Assembly: GCA_905215645.1 (NCBI GenBank)
Contig: CAJMQS010000037.1
Location: forward strand, 1-19,657
Length of the DNA stretch: 19,657 nucleotides
Reading direction: 5' to 3'
Origin: an uncultured bacterium
Lineage (GTDB): Bacteria > Bacillota > Negativicutes > Acidaminococcales > Acidaminococcaceae
The translations under genes were made by a program, and so were the position numbers. This document shows, one piece after another, positions 1 to 7,760 of this stretch. Position 1 is the stretch's first letter. Each line of letters opens with the position of its first letter. Under the pieces are notes generated by a model. The model made no database searches. It was not told the DNA's origin and saw nothing but the letters and a program-made list of their open reading frames with translations.

Positions 1-54
1 TTTTGGGTAAGGGTGACTCTTGAAAAGTGTCCACACTTATGGGTACAGTATAAT
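1..54. other. possible insertion-sequence edge
   Basis: This stretch has no gene. It contains a short perfect dyad, AAGTGT-CC-ACACTT (25-38), followed by TATGGGTACAGTATAAT. The minus-strand reading, starting TGTACCCATAAGTGTGGACA, resembles the terminal sequence of some insertion sequences, but I cannot name the family. The neighbouring ~200-bp repeat stops abruptly here, whereas its other copy continues for another module, which would fit an insertion into the repeat. TATAAT at 49-54 looks like a -10 box but has no good -35 at the right distance. The call is tentative because the rest of any element lies outside the window. Confidence 0.25.
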
Positions 55-251
55 CCGCCTGGCTGGACGGATCCTTTTGAGTATGTAAAACCAGAATCGA
101 AATCAATCTGAGCGATCATTTCGTCTAAAGGTTATACATATTCAAAAATTTGCCTGCAAATTTAACATTCGGCTCCAGGCTTCAGACTCCAGACTTGAGC
201 CGCTATGCGGCTCTACAGTTAGGGGTGTTGCACACAACGTGCAACACCCCC
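52..251 (-). repeat. modular intergenic repeat, copy 1 (inverted relative to copy 2)
   Basis: The reverse complement of this region matches 8958-9160 nearly base for base over about 200 bp, with a few short indels. From the copy-2 viewpoint the modules are: a G-rich hairpin (here 223-251, perfect arms GGGGTGTTGCAC/GTGCAACACCCC, 5-nt loop); a GAGCCGC-TAT-GCGGCTC type hairpin; AGTCTGGAGTCTGAAG-type sub-repeats; the palindrome AAATTTGC-AG-GCAAATTT; and a GGATCCG stem module. The 1-305 stretch upstream of yifB holds only this repeat and the putative IS edge. An ATG within it at 150 opens a frame into yifB and produces a false N-terminal extension. No transposase is present, so it is best seen as a non-autonomous, possibly RNA-structured intergenic element. 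Confidence 0.9.
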
Positions 252-305
252 AATAAAACGACAAACGATATACGACGAACGATACGCGGTAAAGGAGCTG
301 ATCCC

Positions 306-1829
306 ATGTATGCACGGACCTGGGGGGAGACCACCCGAGGCATCAACGGAGAGATGGTTACGGTAGAAGTGGATGTGACAAACGGTATGCCAGCCTTTGA
401 AATGGTGGGGCTGCCGGATGTGGCAGTAAAGGAAGCAAGGGAGCGGGTCAGAGCGGCTGTGAAGAATTCTGGTTTCCGGTTTCCTGATACCCATATCACC
501 GTGAACCTGGCTCCAGCGGACCTGAAAAAGGATGGGGCCGGGCTGGATCTGCCCATCGCCATGGGTGTCCTGGCCGCCAAACAGTACGTCACGCTGCCGG
601 ATCCCCAGCCCGTCTTTGCCGGAGAGCTGGCCCTGGATGGCTCCCTGCGGCCGGTGAACGGCATCCTTCCCATGATCCTCCGGGCCAGGGAGGAAGGGAT
701 GCCGGCCATTTTCATCCCCTCCGGCAACCGGGCTGAAGGGGAGCTGGTGGATGGCATCGCCGTGTATACGGCTGGAAATCTGGGAGAGATCATCGACCAT
801 TTCCAGGGACGGCAGCTCCTCCAGCCCCTGGCCAAGAAGGCGCTGGAATTGGAAAAGCCGCTGGAAGGTTTGGTGGATTTTGCCGATGTCCAGGGTCAGA
901 AGGTGGCCAAACGGGCCCTGGAAATCGCTGCTGCCGGAGGACACAATGTGCTGATGGTGGGAGCTCCCGGTGCTGGGAAAACAATGCTGGCCCGGCGGCT
1001 GCCCACCATCCTCCCTCCCATGACGGAGGAAGAGGCTCTGGAAGTCACCAAAATCTACAGCATTTCCGGTCTCCTCCAAGGCCGCCACGGCATCATGGCA
1101 GAACGGCCTTTCCGCAGTCCCCATCACACCGTGTCCCAATCCGCCCTTATCGGGGGCGGGAGCATTCCTCGGCCAGGAGAAGTGACTCTCAGCCACCATG
1201 GGGTCTTGTTCTTGGATGAACTTCCGGAATTTTCCCGGAGTGCCCTGGAAGTGCTCCGGCAGCCCTTGGAAGATGGGATGGTCACCATCAGCCGGGTCCA
1301 GGCTTCCCTGACCTATCCAGCTCGGTTCATCCTGGTGGCGGCTCAAAATCCCTGTCCCTGCGGCTTCTGGGGAGAAGAGGACCAGTTGCACCAGTGCACC
1401 TGCCGGCCAGGAGATATTGCCCGGTATCAGAAAAAGATTTCCGGACCTTTGCTGGATCGGATCGATATCCAGATCCATGTACCTCGGCTCCAGTATCAGG
1501 AAATGAAGAGCCGGAAACGGGAAGAAAGTTCGGCCGCCATCCGGCAGCGGGTAGTGGCAGCCCGTAAGATCCAGCGGGAACGGCTGAAAGGGACCCATTT
1601 GTTCTGCAATGCCAGCATGGGCCGCAGGGAAGTGAAGGCCTACTGTCCGTTGACGCCCCAGGCGGAAGCCCTGCTGGAAAAATATTTCGTGAATCTGGGA
1701 CTCAGTGCCCGGAGCCATGACCGGATCATCAAGGTGGCCCGGACCATTGCGGATCTGGCTGGCAGCCAGGAAATCACAGCCCTCCATCTGGGAGAGGCCA
1801 TCCAGCTGCGGACCAGCATCCAGGGCTAG
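306..1829 (+). CDS. yifB: YifB/ComM-family Mg-chelatase-like AAA+ ATPase
   Basis: A 507-residue protein of full family length. ComM homologues are hexameric helicases that drive branch migration of incoming single-stranded DNA during natural transformation; the same family is often annotated as magnesium-chelatase-like. Visible in order: an N-terminal Lon-protease-like ChlI fold (about 1-165), a Walker A GAPGAGKT at 219-226, a Walker B VLFLDE at 300-305, an arginine/sensor region with the cysteine-rich NPCPCGFWG segment, and a C-terminal Mg-chelatase lid domain. The start at 306 follows AAAGGAG with good spacing and gives the family's usual N terminus. An in-frame ATG at 150 lies inside the intergenic repeat and is not credible. 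The next gene starts 16 bp downstream and encodes pilus machinery, which supports a competence role. The family is certain; the transformation role is inferred. Confidence 0.93.
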   Translation: MYARTWGETTRGINGEMVTVEVDVTNGMPAFEMVGLPDVAVKEARERVRAAVKNSGFRFPDTHITVNLAPADLKKDGAGLDLPIAMGVLAAKQYVTLPDPQPVFAGELALDGSLRPVNGILPMILRAREEGMPAIFIPSGNRAEGELVDGIAVYTAGNLGEIIDHFQGRQLLQPLAKKALELEKPLEGLVDFADVQGQKVAKRALEIAAAGGHNVLMVGAPGAGKTMLARRLPTILPPMTEEEALEVTKIYSISGLLQGRHGIMAERPFRSPHHTVSQSALIGGGSIPRPGEVTLSHHGVLFLDELPEFSRSALEVLRQPLEDGMVTISRVQASLTYPARFILVAAQNPCPCGFWGEEDQLHQCTCRPGDIARYQKKISGPLLDRIDIQIHVPRLQYQEMKSRKREESSAAIRQRVVAARKIQRERLKGTHLFCNASMGRREVKAYCPLTPQAEALLEKYFVNLGLSARSHDRIIKVARTIADLAGSQEITALHLGEAIQLRTSIQG

Positions 1830-1845
1830 AAAGGAGCAGTTGGGA

Positions 1846-4164
1846 ATGGAAATGGAAATCGCGAAATACCTTCTTTCCGCTCTCCTGGGCTGCTGTGCCG
1901 GCAGCTTCCTGTGTCTTTGCGCGGACCGGTTCCAGCGGGATGAATCAATCTTCTTTCCCCGGTCTCACTGCGCAGGGTGCGGCCATACTTTGGTACCTCG
2001 GGATCTGGTGCCTCTATTCAGTTACCTATGCCAAAGGGGGCGCTGCCGGTACTGTGGAAGGAAACTGCCCTTTTCCCTGTTTTGGTGGGAAGCAGTGACC
2101 GGCTGTTTCTTCCTCTTGGCGGCCTGGCTCCCCGGTTCTCTGCCGTTATTGGGAGTCCGTTGGCTCTCTTTGTCACTGCTGCTGCTCCTATCCTGGCTGG
2201 ATATGGAAGAACTCCAGTTATATGAAGAACTGTTCTATCCACTGGGGATCCTGTTCCTGGTCCTGCGGGTCCTCAAGGGGCAGTCCCTCCTTCCAGGGCT
2301 TGTAGGTGCTGCCCTTTTGGGCGGATTTCTCCAGCTGATCCGCCGTCTCTCTCCCAGGGGGATGGGGGAAGGGGATCCGAAACTGGCCGCTGTCCTGGGG
2401 CTTTGGCTGGGACCCCTCCAGGGATTCAGGAGCTTTTTCCTGGCTATGGGAACGGCTCTTTTTTTTGTGCTGGTCAAGGGGATCCGGGCCCGGGAGGACT
2501 GCCGGGCCAAAATGAGAGAACCAGTGCCTCTGGCTCCTTTTTTCTGCGGCTGCGGGCTGCTGCTCCAGGTCTTAGAACTGGCCGGGCCAATGGATTTTGG
2601 TCTGGAACCGGGAATGGTGCCCTTTTTGGGGATGCTGGAACTGGAATCCTTCCCGGGACGAGAAAAAATGGAGCAGATCGGCCGTTGGCTCCGGCGGAAA
2701 CTGGAACCTTGGCCGGATCAGCTGCTGGGCGTCCAGCTCGGAAAGGATGAAGTGACACTGGTCCAGGTCCGGCGGAAGGATGCAGTCTGGGAAGTGGAAC
2801 GGGCCCTGGAGCTGAGCTGGCCAGAACGGATCCGGGCTGGATTGGGACGGCGGCAGACGGAAGATGCGGTGCTGTGGCTCCGGGAAATCTGTGCCAAACG
2901 GGGCTTTACAGCTCGGGAGGCTGCCCTTTCCTTAGGTATGGATCTGATGGCTTTCCGAGAATTGTCTCTGCCTGGACTGTCCTTCCAAGAACAGCAGGAG
3001 GCCGCCCCCTGGGAGATCCTACAGCAGATCCCTTATGAGCCAGGGACCTTCCAGCTGGCCCTTGCGCCTTTTCCCGAGCATCCGGAAACCCTCTTGGCTG
3101 GGGCCGTCCCTGACGAGGTCCTGGCAGCCTGCAGGGCATTGGCTGAAGGGATGGAATGGCACATCCTGCGTCTGGAAGCGGCTCCCCAAGCCTGGGGAAG
3201 GTGGCTGGAAAAAGAGACGGCGCCTTTCCTCTTGGTCCTGTCAGGGACCTCCCTCCAGGGAGCCTGGTACGAAAGAGGAAGACTGCTGGGGACTTGCCGG
3301 CTGGACCAGGGCGCAGCCGGGACAGATGAGGTCACAGAAGAGCGGGAAGCCATTTTCCGCCAGCTTTGGGAAAAGGCCGGTCCCAACCTAGGGGAAAAGT
3401 TCCAGGACGGGCCTTCAGCTGCATTCATCGCTGGAGGTTCCCCAGCGGAACAAGAAGCTTGGCTGGACTATCTCCAGGTCCTGTGGGATTGTCTAGCAGC
3501 CCGTCTGGGGATGGAACCCTTTTGCCAGTGGGCCCCTTATTATGAAGAAGGGAAAGACGATGGCCTCTCTGCTGGATTGGGGAGCGCCTTGGGCAGTATC
3601 CTTCCTGCAGGGGAAAAAGGAAATTTCTGCTATGCCGCCTCTCCGGGAAGCTGCTTCCTGGAGCCGGAACTTTGGAACCGGGTGGGGAAAGTCCTGTTGG
3701 CTGGTTCTCTGGTTCTTTGTCTGGCCGGGGCCGGCGCTTGGACCTTGGTGGAACGGAATCTGGGACAGTGCCGGCAGCAGCTCCAGCAGGCATCCGGCTG
3801 GGAACAGCTCCGGCGGGAACAACAGGAAGCCCGGAAAAAGCGGCTGCGGCAGGAAGACATCCAAAAAGAACTGGCCCGACGCAGGCTGCCCTGGGGAGAG
3901 ATGCTGACCCTCCTGGGCCGCACGTTTCCGGCCAGATGCTGGCTGACCCAAGTGGAACAGCATGGACACCCGGATGGGCCGGTACTCCTCTTGGAAGGAA
4001 AGACCTTGGAACGGGAAAGCTTCTTCCAACTGGTCCGCCGGCTCCGGCAGCATCCCCAGGCTGCGGAAGTGGGGCTGGAACGGCTGGAATACCGAGGGGA
4101 CACCCCCGGAACGGAAGATTTTGTCATTCGGCTGCAGTGGAAGGGGGAGAACCATGGAACCTGA
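1846..4164 (+). CDS. fused prepilin peptidase - PilM-like - PilN-like protein (GspO-GspL type fusion)
   Basis: One uninterrupted 772-codon frame carries three parts that are normally separate proteins. Residues 1-247 are an A24 prepilin peptidase: zinc-type cysteines C42/C45 and C67/C70, catalytic aspartates D119 (SWLD) and D177 in GEGDPKL, and several membrane helices. This part should cleave and methylate type IV prepilins. Residues 248-290 form a linker. Residues 291-600 resemble PilM/HofM, including FRELSLPGLS (370-379) followed by the EILQQIPYE segment. Both phosphate-binding motifs look degenerate (LGVQLG; LLVLSGTS), so ATP binding is doubtful. Residues 616-635 are a transmembrane helix, followed by a coiled coil (636-680) and a PilN/GspL-like periplasmic domain. 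The start at 1846 follows AAAGGAG. Internal ATGs (2626, 2668) lack a convincing ribosome site. A PilO/GspM-like gene overlaps the 3' end by 11 bp. The domain calls rest on motifs, not a search; a missed assembly error at the junction is possible. Confidence 0.85.
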   Translation: MEMEIAKYLLSALLGCCAGSFLCLCADRFQRDESIFFPRSHCAGCGHTLVPRDLVPLFSYLCQRGRCRYCGRKLPFSLFWWEAVTGCFFLLAAWLPGSLPLLGVRWLSLSLLLLLSWLDMEELQLYEELFYPLGILFLVLRVLKGQSLLPGLVGAALLGGFLQLIRRLSPRGMGEGDPKLAAVLGLWLGPLQGFRSFFLAMGTALFFVLVKGIRAREDCRAKMREPVPLAPFFCGCGLLLQVLELAGPMDFGLEPGMVPFLGMLELESFPGREKMEQIGRWLRRKLEPWPDQLLGVQLGKDEVTLVQVRRKDAVWEVERALELSWPERIRAGLGRRQTEDAVLWLREICAKRGFTAREAALSLGMDLMAFRELSLPGLSFQEQQEAAPWEILQQIPYEPGTFQLALAPFPEHPETLLAGAVPDEVLAACRALAEGMEWHILRLEAAPQAWGRWLEKETAPFLLVLSGTSLQGAWYERGRLLGTCRLDQGAAGTDEVTEEREAIFRQLWEKAGPNLGEKFQDGPSAAFIAGGSPAEQEAWLDYLQVLWDCLAARLGMEPFCQWAPYYEEGKDDGLSAGLGSALGSILPAGEKGNFCYAASPGSCFLEPELWNRVGKVLLAGSLVLCLAGAGAWTLVERNLGQCRQQLQQASGWEQLRREQQEARKKRLRQEDIQKELARRRLPWGEMLTLLGRTFPARCWLTQVEQHGHPDGPVLLLEGKTLERESFFQLVRRLRQHPQAAEVGLERLEYRGDTPGTEDFVIRLQWKGENHGT

Positions 4165-4699
4165 GAAAAAAACGAGCTGTTGGAACAGGTGCCGAAAGAG
4201 CATCCGCCCTGCAGGAATCTTCTTGGCCCTGTTCCTGCTGTGGGGAGGCTTCCTTCTCCCTCTGGGAAGGAAAATCCAGGACGGATGCCGGCAGCAGCGG
4301 CAGATCCAGCAGCAGCTCCAGGTTTTGGCAGCCTTCGCACAACAATGGGATCCCCAGGCAACCCGAGAAAATGCCCTGCTGCCGGCTGAAGAGGGACAGG
4401 GAGCCCCTCGTTCCCGAGAACAATGGCTGGAAGCCCTGGCCCGTACCGCTGCCTGCAGCCAGGTCCGGTGTCTGCGCCTGCTCCCCTTGGAGAAAAATGA
4501 AAAGACAGGAGAAACCGGGGTAGAAGTGGTCCTGGAAGGATCCTATCCTGAGTTCTTGGCCTTTTTCCGGCAATGGGAAATGGCTTATCCTGGTACCTGG
4601 ACCCGGGAGGGACGCATGGAGAGCCGGGACAGGGGGAAAACACTGGTCTTTCAGGGAAAAGTCCTCACTGGACCGATAAAAAGTTCCAAATCAAGATAA
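4154..4699 (+). CDS. PilO/GspM-like pilus assembly protein
   Basis: A 181-residue bitopic inner-membrane protein: a short basic cytoplasmic N terminus, one transmembrane helix at about 19-36 (AGIFLALFLLWGGFLLPLG), a Q-rich coiled coil to about residue 65, and a small alpha/beta domain ending near the C terminus. This layout matches PilO of type IV pili and GspM of type II secretion, which pair with PilN/GspL to form the inner-membrane platform. Its start at 4154 overlaps the end of the fused GspO-PilM-PilN gene by 11 bp and follows AAGGGGGAG, so the two are probably translationally coupled. Sequence conservation in this family is low; the assignment rests on architecture and position. No PilP, PilQ, PilB, PilC or pilin gene follows in the window. 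Confidence 0.72.
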   Translation: MEPEKKTSCWNRCRKSIRPAGIFLALFLLWGGFLLPLGRKIQDGCRQQRQIQQQLQVLAAFAQQWDPQATRENALLPAEEGQGAPRSREQWLEALARTAACSQVRCLRLLPLEKNEKTGETGVEVVLEGSYPEFLAFFRQWEMAYPGTWTREGRMESRDRGKTLVFQGKVLTGPIKSSKSR

Positions 4700-4713
4700 A
4701 TAAGCTGGAATCA

Positions 4714-4742
4714 TTGACCGATTTCGTTAATAATGAGATAAT
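4714..4742 (+). promoter_or_regulatory. sigma-70-type promoter for the aminotransferase-kinase operon
   Basis: TTGACC (4714-4719) and GATAAT (4737-4742) are separated by 17 bp, and a TG dinucleotide at 4734-4735 gives an extended -10. Transcription would begin near 4749, leaving a leader of about 60 nt. It lies in the 108-bp gap after the pilus genes, indicating that the aminotransferase starts a new transcription unit. Confidence 0.65.
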
Positions 4743-4807
4743 AGAATGTACAACGATTATTTCCTGTTGTGGAACGTTCGCTTTTTACCGAGGGGAGGAC
4801 CTATATT

Positions 4808-6064
4808 ATGATCAACAGCTGTATCGCACCACATGCCCAGAAGAAAACCAAAACGTCAAAGGACCGGATCTTTGGAGCCAGTGAAGCCGCTCAGAAACGG
4901 ATCAGTGAAATCGGAGCGGAATCCGTGGTCAATGCTACCATCGGCTGCATCCTGGACAATGATGAAAAGTTTGTGGTGCTGCCCACCGTCAGCAAGGTTT
5001 ACCGGAGCCTGAAAGATGAGGAATATTTCCAGTATGCCCCCATCATGGGTCTGCCGGAATACCTGGAACTGGTGCAGAACGCCTGCTTCTGCAAGTCCCG
5101 TCCGGAAGGCTTTACGGCTGCCATCGCTACCGCTGGCGGTACCGGGGCCATCCACCATGCAGTCTGGAACTATACGGAATCCGGGGATACCGTCCTGACT
5201 TCCGAATGGTACTGGGGGGCCTACAAACAGATCTGTGAAGATATGGACCGCCACCTGGATACGTATCCCATGGTCACGGAGGACCACAAGTTCAACCTGG
5301 CCGGCTGTGAAAAGAAAGTCCGGGAAATCCTGGCCAAACAGGATCGGATCCTCCTGATCATCAATACCCCGGCTCACAACCCTACTGGGTTCAGCCTCAC
5401 TCCTGAAGAAGTGGAAAGCGTGGTGAAGATGCTGGAAGATGTCCTGGCTGGTACGGACAAGTCCGCTGCCCTCTGCCTGGATGTGGCCTACATCGACTAT
5501 GCCGGAGAACGGGAAGAGGTCCGGAAAATCTTCCGGAAACTGTCCAATCTGCCTCGGAACATTTTCGGGCTCATCGCCTACAGCCTGTCCAAGAGCTTTT
5601 CCATGTACGGCCAGCGCTGCGGCGCCCTGATCGGGGTCACCAGCGATGAAAAACAGATCTTGGAATTCATCAACGTGAACAAGTACACCAGCCGGGCCTG
5701 CTGGTCCAACTGCAATCGGGGCGCCATGGATACCTTGGATACCATTTACAGCGATCCGGAACTCTTGGATACCATCCAGAAAGAACGGGCTCATTATTAC
5801 AGCATGATCCAGGAACGGGGAGACATCTTCACGGAAGAAGCCCGGCAGTGCGGGCTGAAGATGCTGCCGTACATTTCCGGGTTCTTCCTGTCCATTCCGG
5901 CCAAAGATCCGGAAGCTGTCTGCAATAAGCTCCATGAAGACAACATTTTCTGCGTGCCGCTGGCAGCAGGGGTACGGGTGGCCGTGTGCGGCGTGCCCAA
6001 GAAGAAGATCTACGGCATGGCGGCCAAGATCAAGGAAGCCATGGATGCCATGGGGGAAGACTGA
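4808..6064 (+). CDS. PLP-dependent aminotransferase, aspartate/aromatic (class I) type
   Basis: A 418-residue fold-type I aminotransferase. It should move an amino group between an amino acid (aspartate or an aromatic amino acid are the likeliest) and a 2-oxo acid such as 2-oxoglutarate. Visible features: the glycine-rich TAGGTGAIHHAV segment near 105-116, AHNPTGF (like the CHNPTG motif of the AspC/TyrB subgroup), the cofactor-binding aspartate/tyrosine segment LDVAYIDYAG, and the Schiff-base lysine K262 in SLSKSFSMYGQRCG. The start at 4808 is chosen over an ATG at 4769 because GAGGGGAGGA sits 8 nt upstream. The gene starts an operon with the kinase and a second aminotransferase. The exact substrate cannot be read from the sequence. 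Confidence 0.88.
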   Translation: MINSCIAPHAQKKTKTSKDRIFGASEAAQKRISEIGAESVVNATIGCILDNDEKFVVLPTVSKVYRSLKDEEYFQYAPIMGLPEYLELVQNACFCKSRPEGFTAAIATAGGTGAIHHAVWNYTESGDTVLTSEWYWGAYKQICEDMDRHLDTYPMVTEDHKFNLAGCEKKVREILAKQDRILLIINTPAHNPTGFSLTPEEVESVVKMLEDVLAGTDKSAALCLDVAYIDYAGEREEVRKIFRKLSNLPRNIFGLIAYSLSKSFSMYGQRCGALIGVTSDEKQILEFINVNKYTSRACWSNCNRGAMDTLDTIYSDPELLDTIQKERAHYYSMIQERGDIFTEEARQCGLKMLPYISGFFLSIPAKDPEAVCNKLHEDNIFCVPLAAGVRVAVCGVPKKKIYGMAAKIKEAMDAMGED

Positions 6065-6091
6065 AAAAACAAGCAAAGGGGAGCGGAAGAG

Positions 6092-7750
6092 ATGGAGATC
6101 ATTGGGCCGGACGGAGCCAGGAGACAGTATCAGACGGGGACACCACTTGTAACCATAGCCCGGGACTATCAGGAGCAGTATGACAGTCCCATTGCCCTGG
6201 GGGTGATCAACGGCGAGATACAGCCTTTGCAGCTGTGCCCCCAGGAGGGAGACCATGTGGGCTTCTATCCCCTGGACAGCGAGACTGGCTACCGGGCCTA
6301 CATCGCTACCTTCCAGTTCGCCCTGATTGCGGCCATGGCCCGGGAGCGCCCGGAGATCCGCCTGGAGGTGGAAAATACTTTTGGCCATGGACTGTACTGT
6401 GCTGTGAAGAACAGGATCTTCCTGAGCAAATACGATTTAGAAGACATTACCCTCTGCATGGAAAAGATGATCCGGGATCAGGAACCTATCCAGGTGAAGC
6501 AGGTGGAACGGGACGGAGCATGGCCCTATGTGAACCCCCAGTTCTATCAGGATGAGGCCCCGCTCCTGGAAGCCCTTCCGGCAGACCATAAGATCAACAT
6601 CTACCAGCTGGGGGACCGGTCCGCCTATTTCGTCACTCCTCTGCTGCCCAACCTGGGCTGCCTGAAAGCTTTCCAGCTGGTGTGGATGGGGTCCGGGATC
6701 CTTCTCCGGTACGGCCGGCAGGAAGCGTTGGAGAAATTGGAACCCTACCAAGAGCGGAAGAAATTGGCCCAGGTCTATGCAGATTCTGAAAAAATGGGCC
6801 AAGTGATGCACTGTCCTACGGTGGCAGCGCTGAACCACTATATCCGGGAAGGCAACAGCCGGGGAATCATCCAGATGTGCGAAGCCTACCATGAAAAATC
6901 CATTGCCCGGATTGCTGATGAAATCAATGCGGACGATCGGAATGTACGGCTGGTCCTGATTGCTGGGCCCTCTTCTTCCGGAAAGACCACTTTTTCCCAG
7001 CGGCTGGCAGTGCAGATGCGGGTAAATGGACTCCGGCCTATCCCCATTTCCTTGGACAACTATTTCAAGGAACGGGAGCAGACTCCCCGGCTGCCGGACG
7101 GAAGCTACGATTTCGAATCCATCGAAGCCCTGGACACAGAACTGTTCAATGATCATATGGAACGGCTGCTCCGGGATGAAACGGTAGAAATTCCCTATTT
7201 CAATTTCAAGACTGGCCACCGAGAATACCGGGGCCAGAAAGAATTCCTGGGAGATGACGGGGTCCTGGTGGTGGAAGGGATCCACGGGATGAATGAGAAA
7301 CTGTCCGCACGGGTCCGGCGCCGGAACAAGATGAAGATCTACATCAGCGCCCTGACGCCCTTATCCTTTGATGACTACAACCGCATCCCCACTACGGATA
7401 TGCGGCTGCTGCGGCGGATGGTGCGGGATTCCCAGTTCCGGTCCCATGATGCCCAGCAGACCATCCAGAACTGGAGCAAGGTCCGGGATGGAGAAGAAGA
7501 GAACATCTTCCCCTTCAGCGAAGAAGCGGACATCATGTTCAATACCACCCTGATCTATGAACTGGCTGTTTTCAAGAAATATGCCTGCCCGCTCCTGGAG
7601 CAGATTCCCCGGGATGCAGCAGAATATCCGGTGGCACGGAATTTCCTGGACATGCTGCAGATCGTGGAACCCATTGATGACAAGGCCATTCCCAATAACT
7701 CCATTATCCGGGAATTCATCGGCCATTCGATTTTTGGAGATTTGTTATAA
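6092..7750 (+). CDS. nucleoside kinase (uridine kinase-like) with ThrRS-type N-terminal domains
   Basis: A 552-residue protein of the family that joins a TGS domain (about 1-65), a second domain like the additional editing domain of threonyl-tRNA synthetase (about 66-235), and a uridine kinase/phosphoribulokinase P-loop domain (about 285-500). The Walker A motif is GPSSSGKT at 292-299, followed by SLDNYFKEREQTP, the usual substrate-binding region of uridine kinases, and VVEGIHGMN. It is expected to phosphorylate a nucleoside with ATP or GTP; the role of the synthetase-like domains is not known to me. The start follows GGGGAG. The gap from the upstream gene is 27 bp, and its stop codon sits directly before the ribosome site of the next gene, so all three are co-transcribed. 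Confidence 0.9.
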   Translation: MEIIGPDGARRQYQTGTPLVTIARDYQEQYDSPIALGVINGEIQPLQLCPQEGDHVGFYPLDSETGYRAYIATFQFALIAAMARERPEIRLEVENTFGHGLYCAVKNRIFLSKYDLEDITLCMEKMIRDQEPIQVKQVERDGAWPYVNPQFYQDEAPLLEALPADHKINIYQLGDRSAYFVTPLLPNLGCLKAFQLVWMGSGILLRYGRQEALEKLEPYQERKKLAQVYADSEKMGQVMHCPTVAALNHYIREGNSRGIIQMCEAYHEKSIARIADEINADDRNVRLVLIAGPSSSGKTTFSQRLAVQMRVNGLRPIPISLDNYFKEREQTPRLPDGSYDFESIEALDTELFNDHMERLLRDETVEIPYFNFKTGHREYRGQKEFLGDDGVLVVEGIHGMNEKLSARVRRRNKMKIYISALTPLSFDDYNRIPTTDMRLLRRMVRDSQFRSHDAQQTIQNWSKVRDGEEENIFPFSEEADIMFNTTLIYELAVFKKYACPLLEQIPRDAAEYPVARNFLDMLQIVEPIDDKAIPNNSIIREFIGHSIFGDLL

Positions 7751-7760
7751 GGAGAACAAC

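Noticed and set aside
49..54. TATAAT as the promoter of yifB
   Set aside because: No -35 at 16-18 bp (nearest TTGAAA is 23 bp away) and it is ~250 bp from the start codon across a structured repeat; kept only as a remark.
219..1787. 522-codon open frame on the minus strand opposite yifB
   Set aside because: It is the antisense shadow of a gene with clear AAA+ motifs; strong codon bias (CGG, CTG, GAA) leaves few stops on the opposite strand. No family resemblance or ribosome site.
3672..4523. 283-codon plus-strand frame overlapping the pilus genes
   Set aside because: Out of frame with the PilN/PilO-like genes; G/P/S/A-rich composition typical of a frame shadow.
4856..6388. 510-codon minus-strand open frame opposite the first aminotransferase
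   Set aside because: Shadow of a gene with an intact PLP lysine motif; the translation is low-quality and H/P/G-rich.
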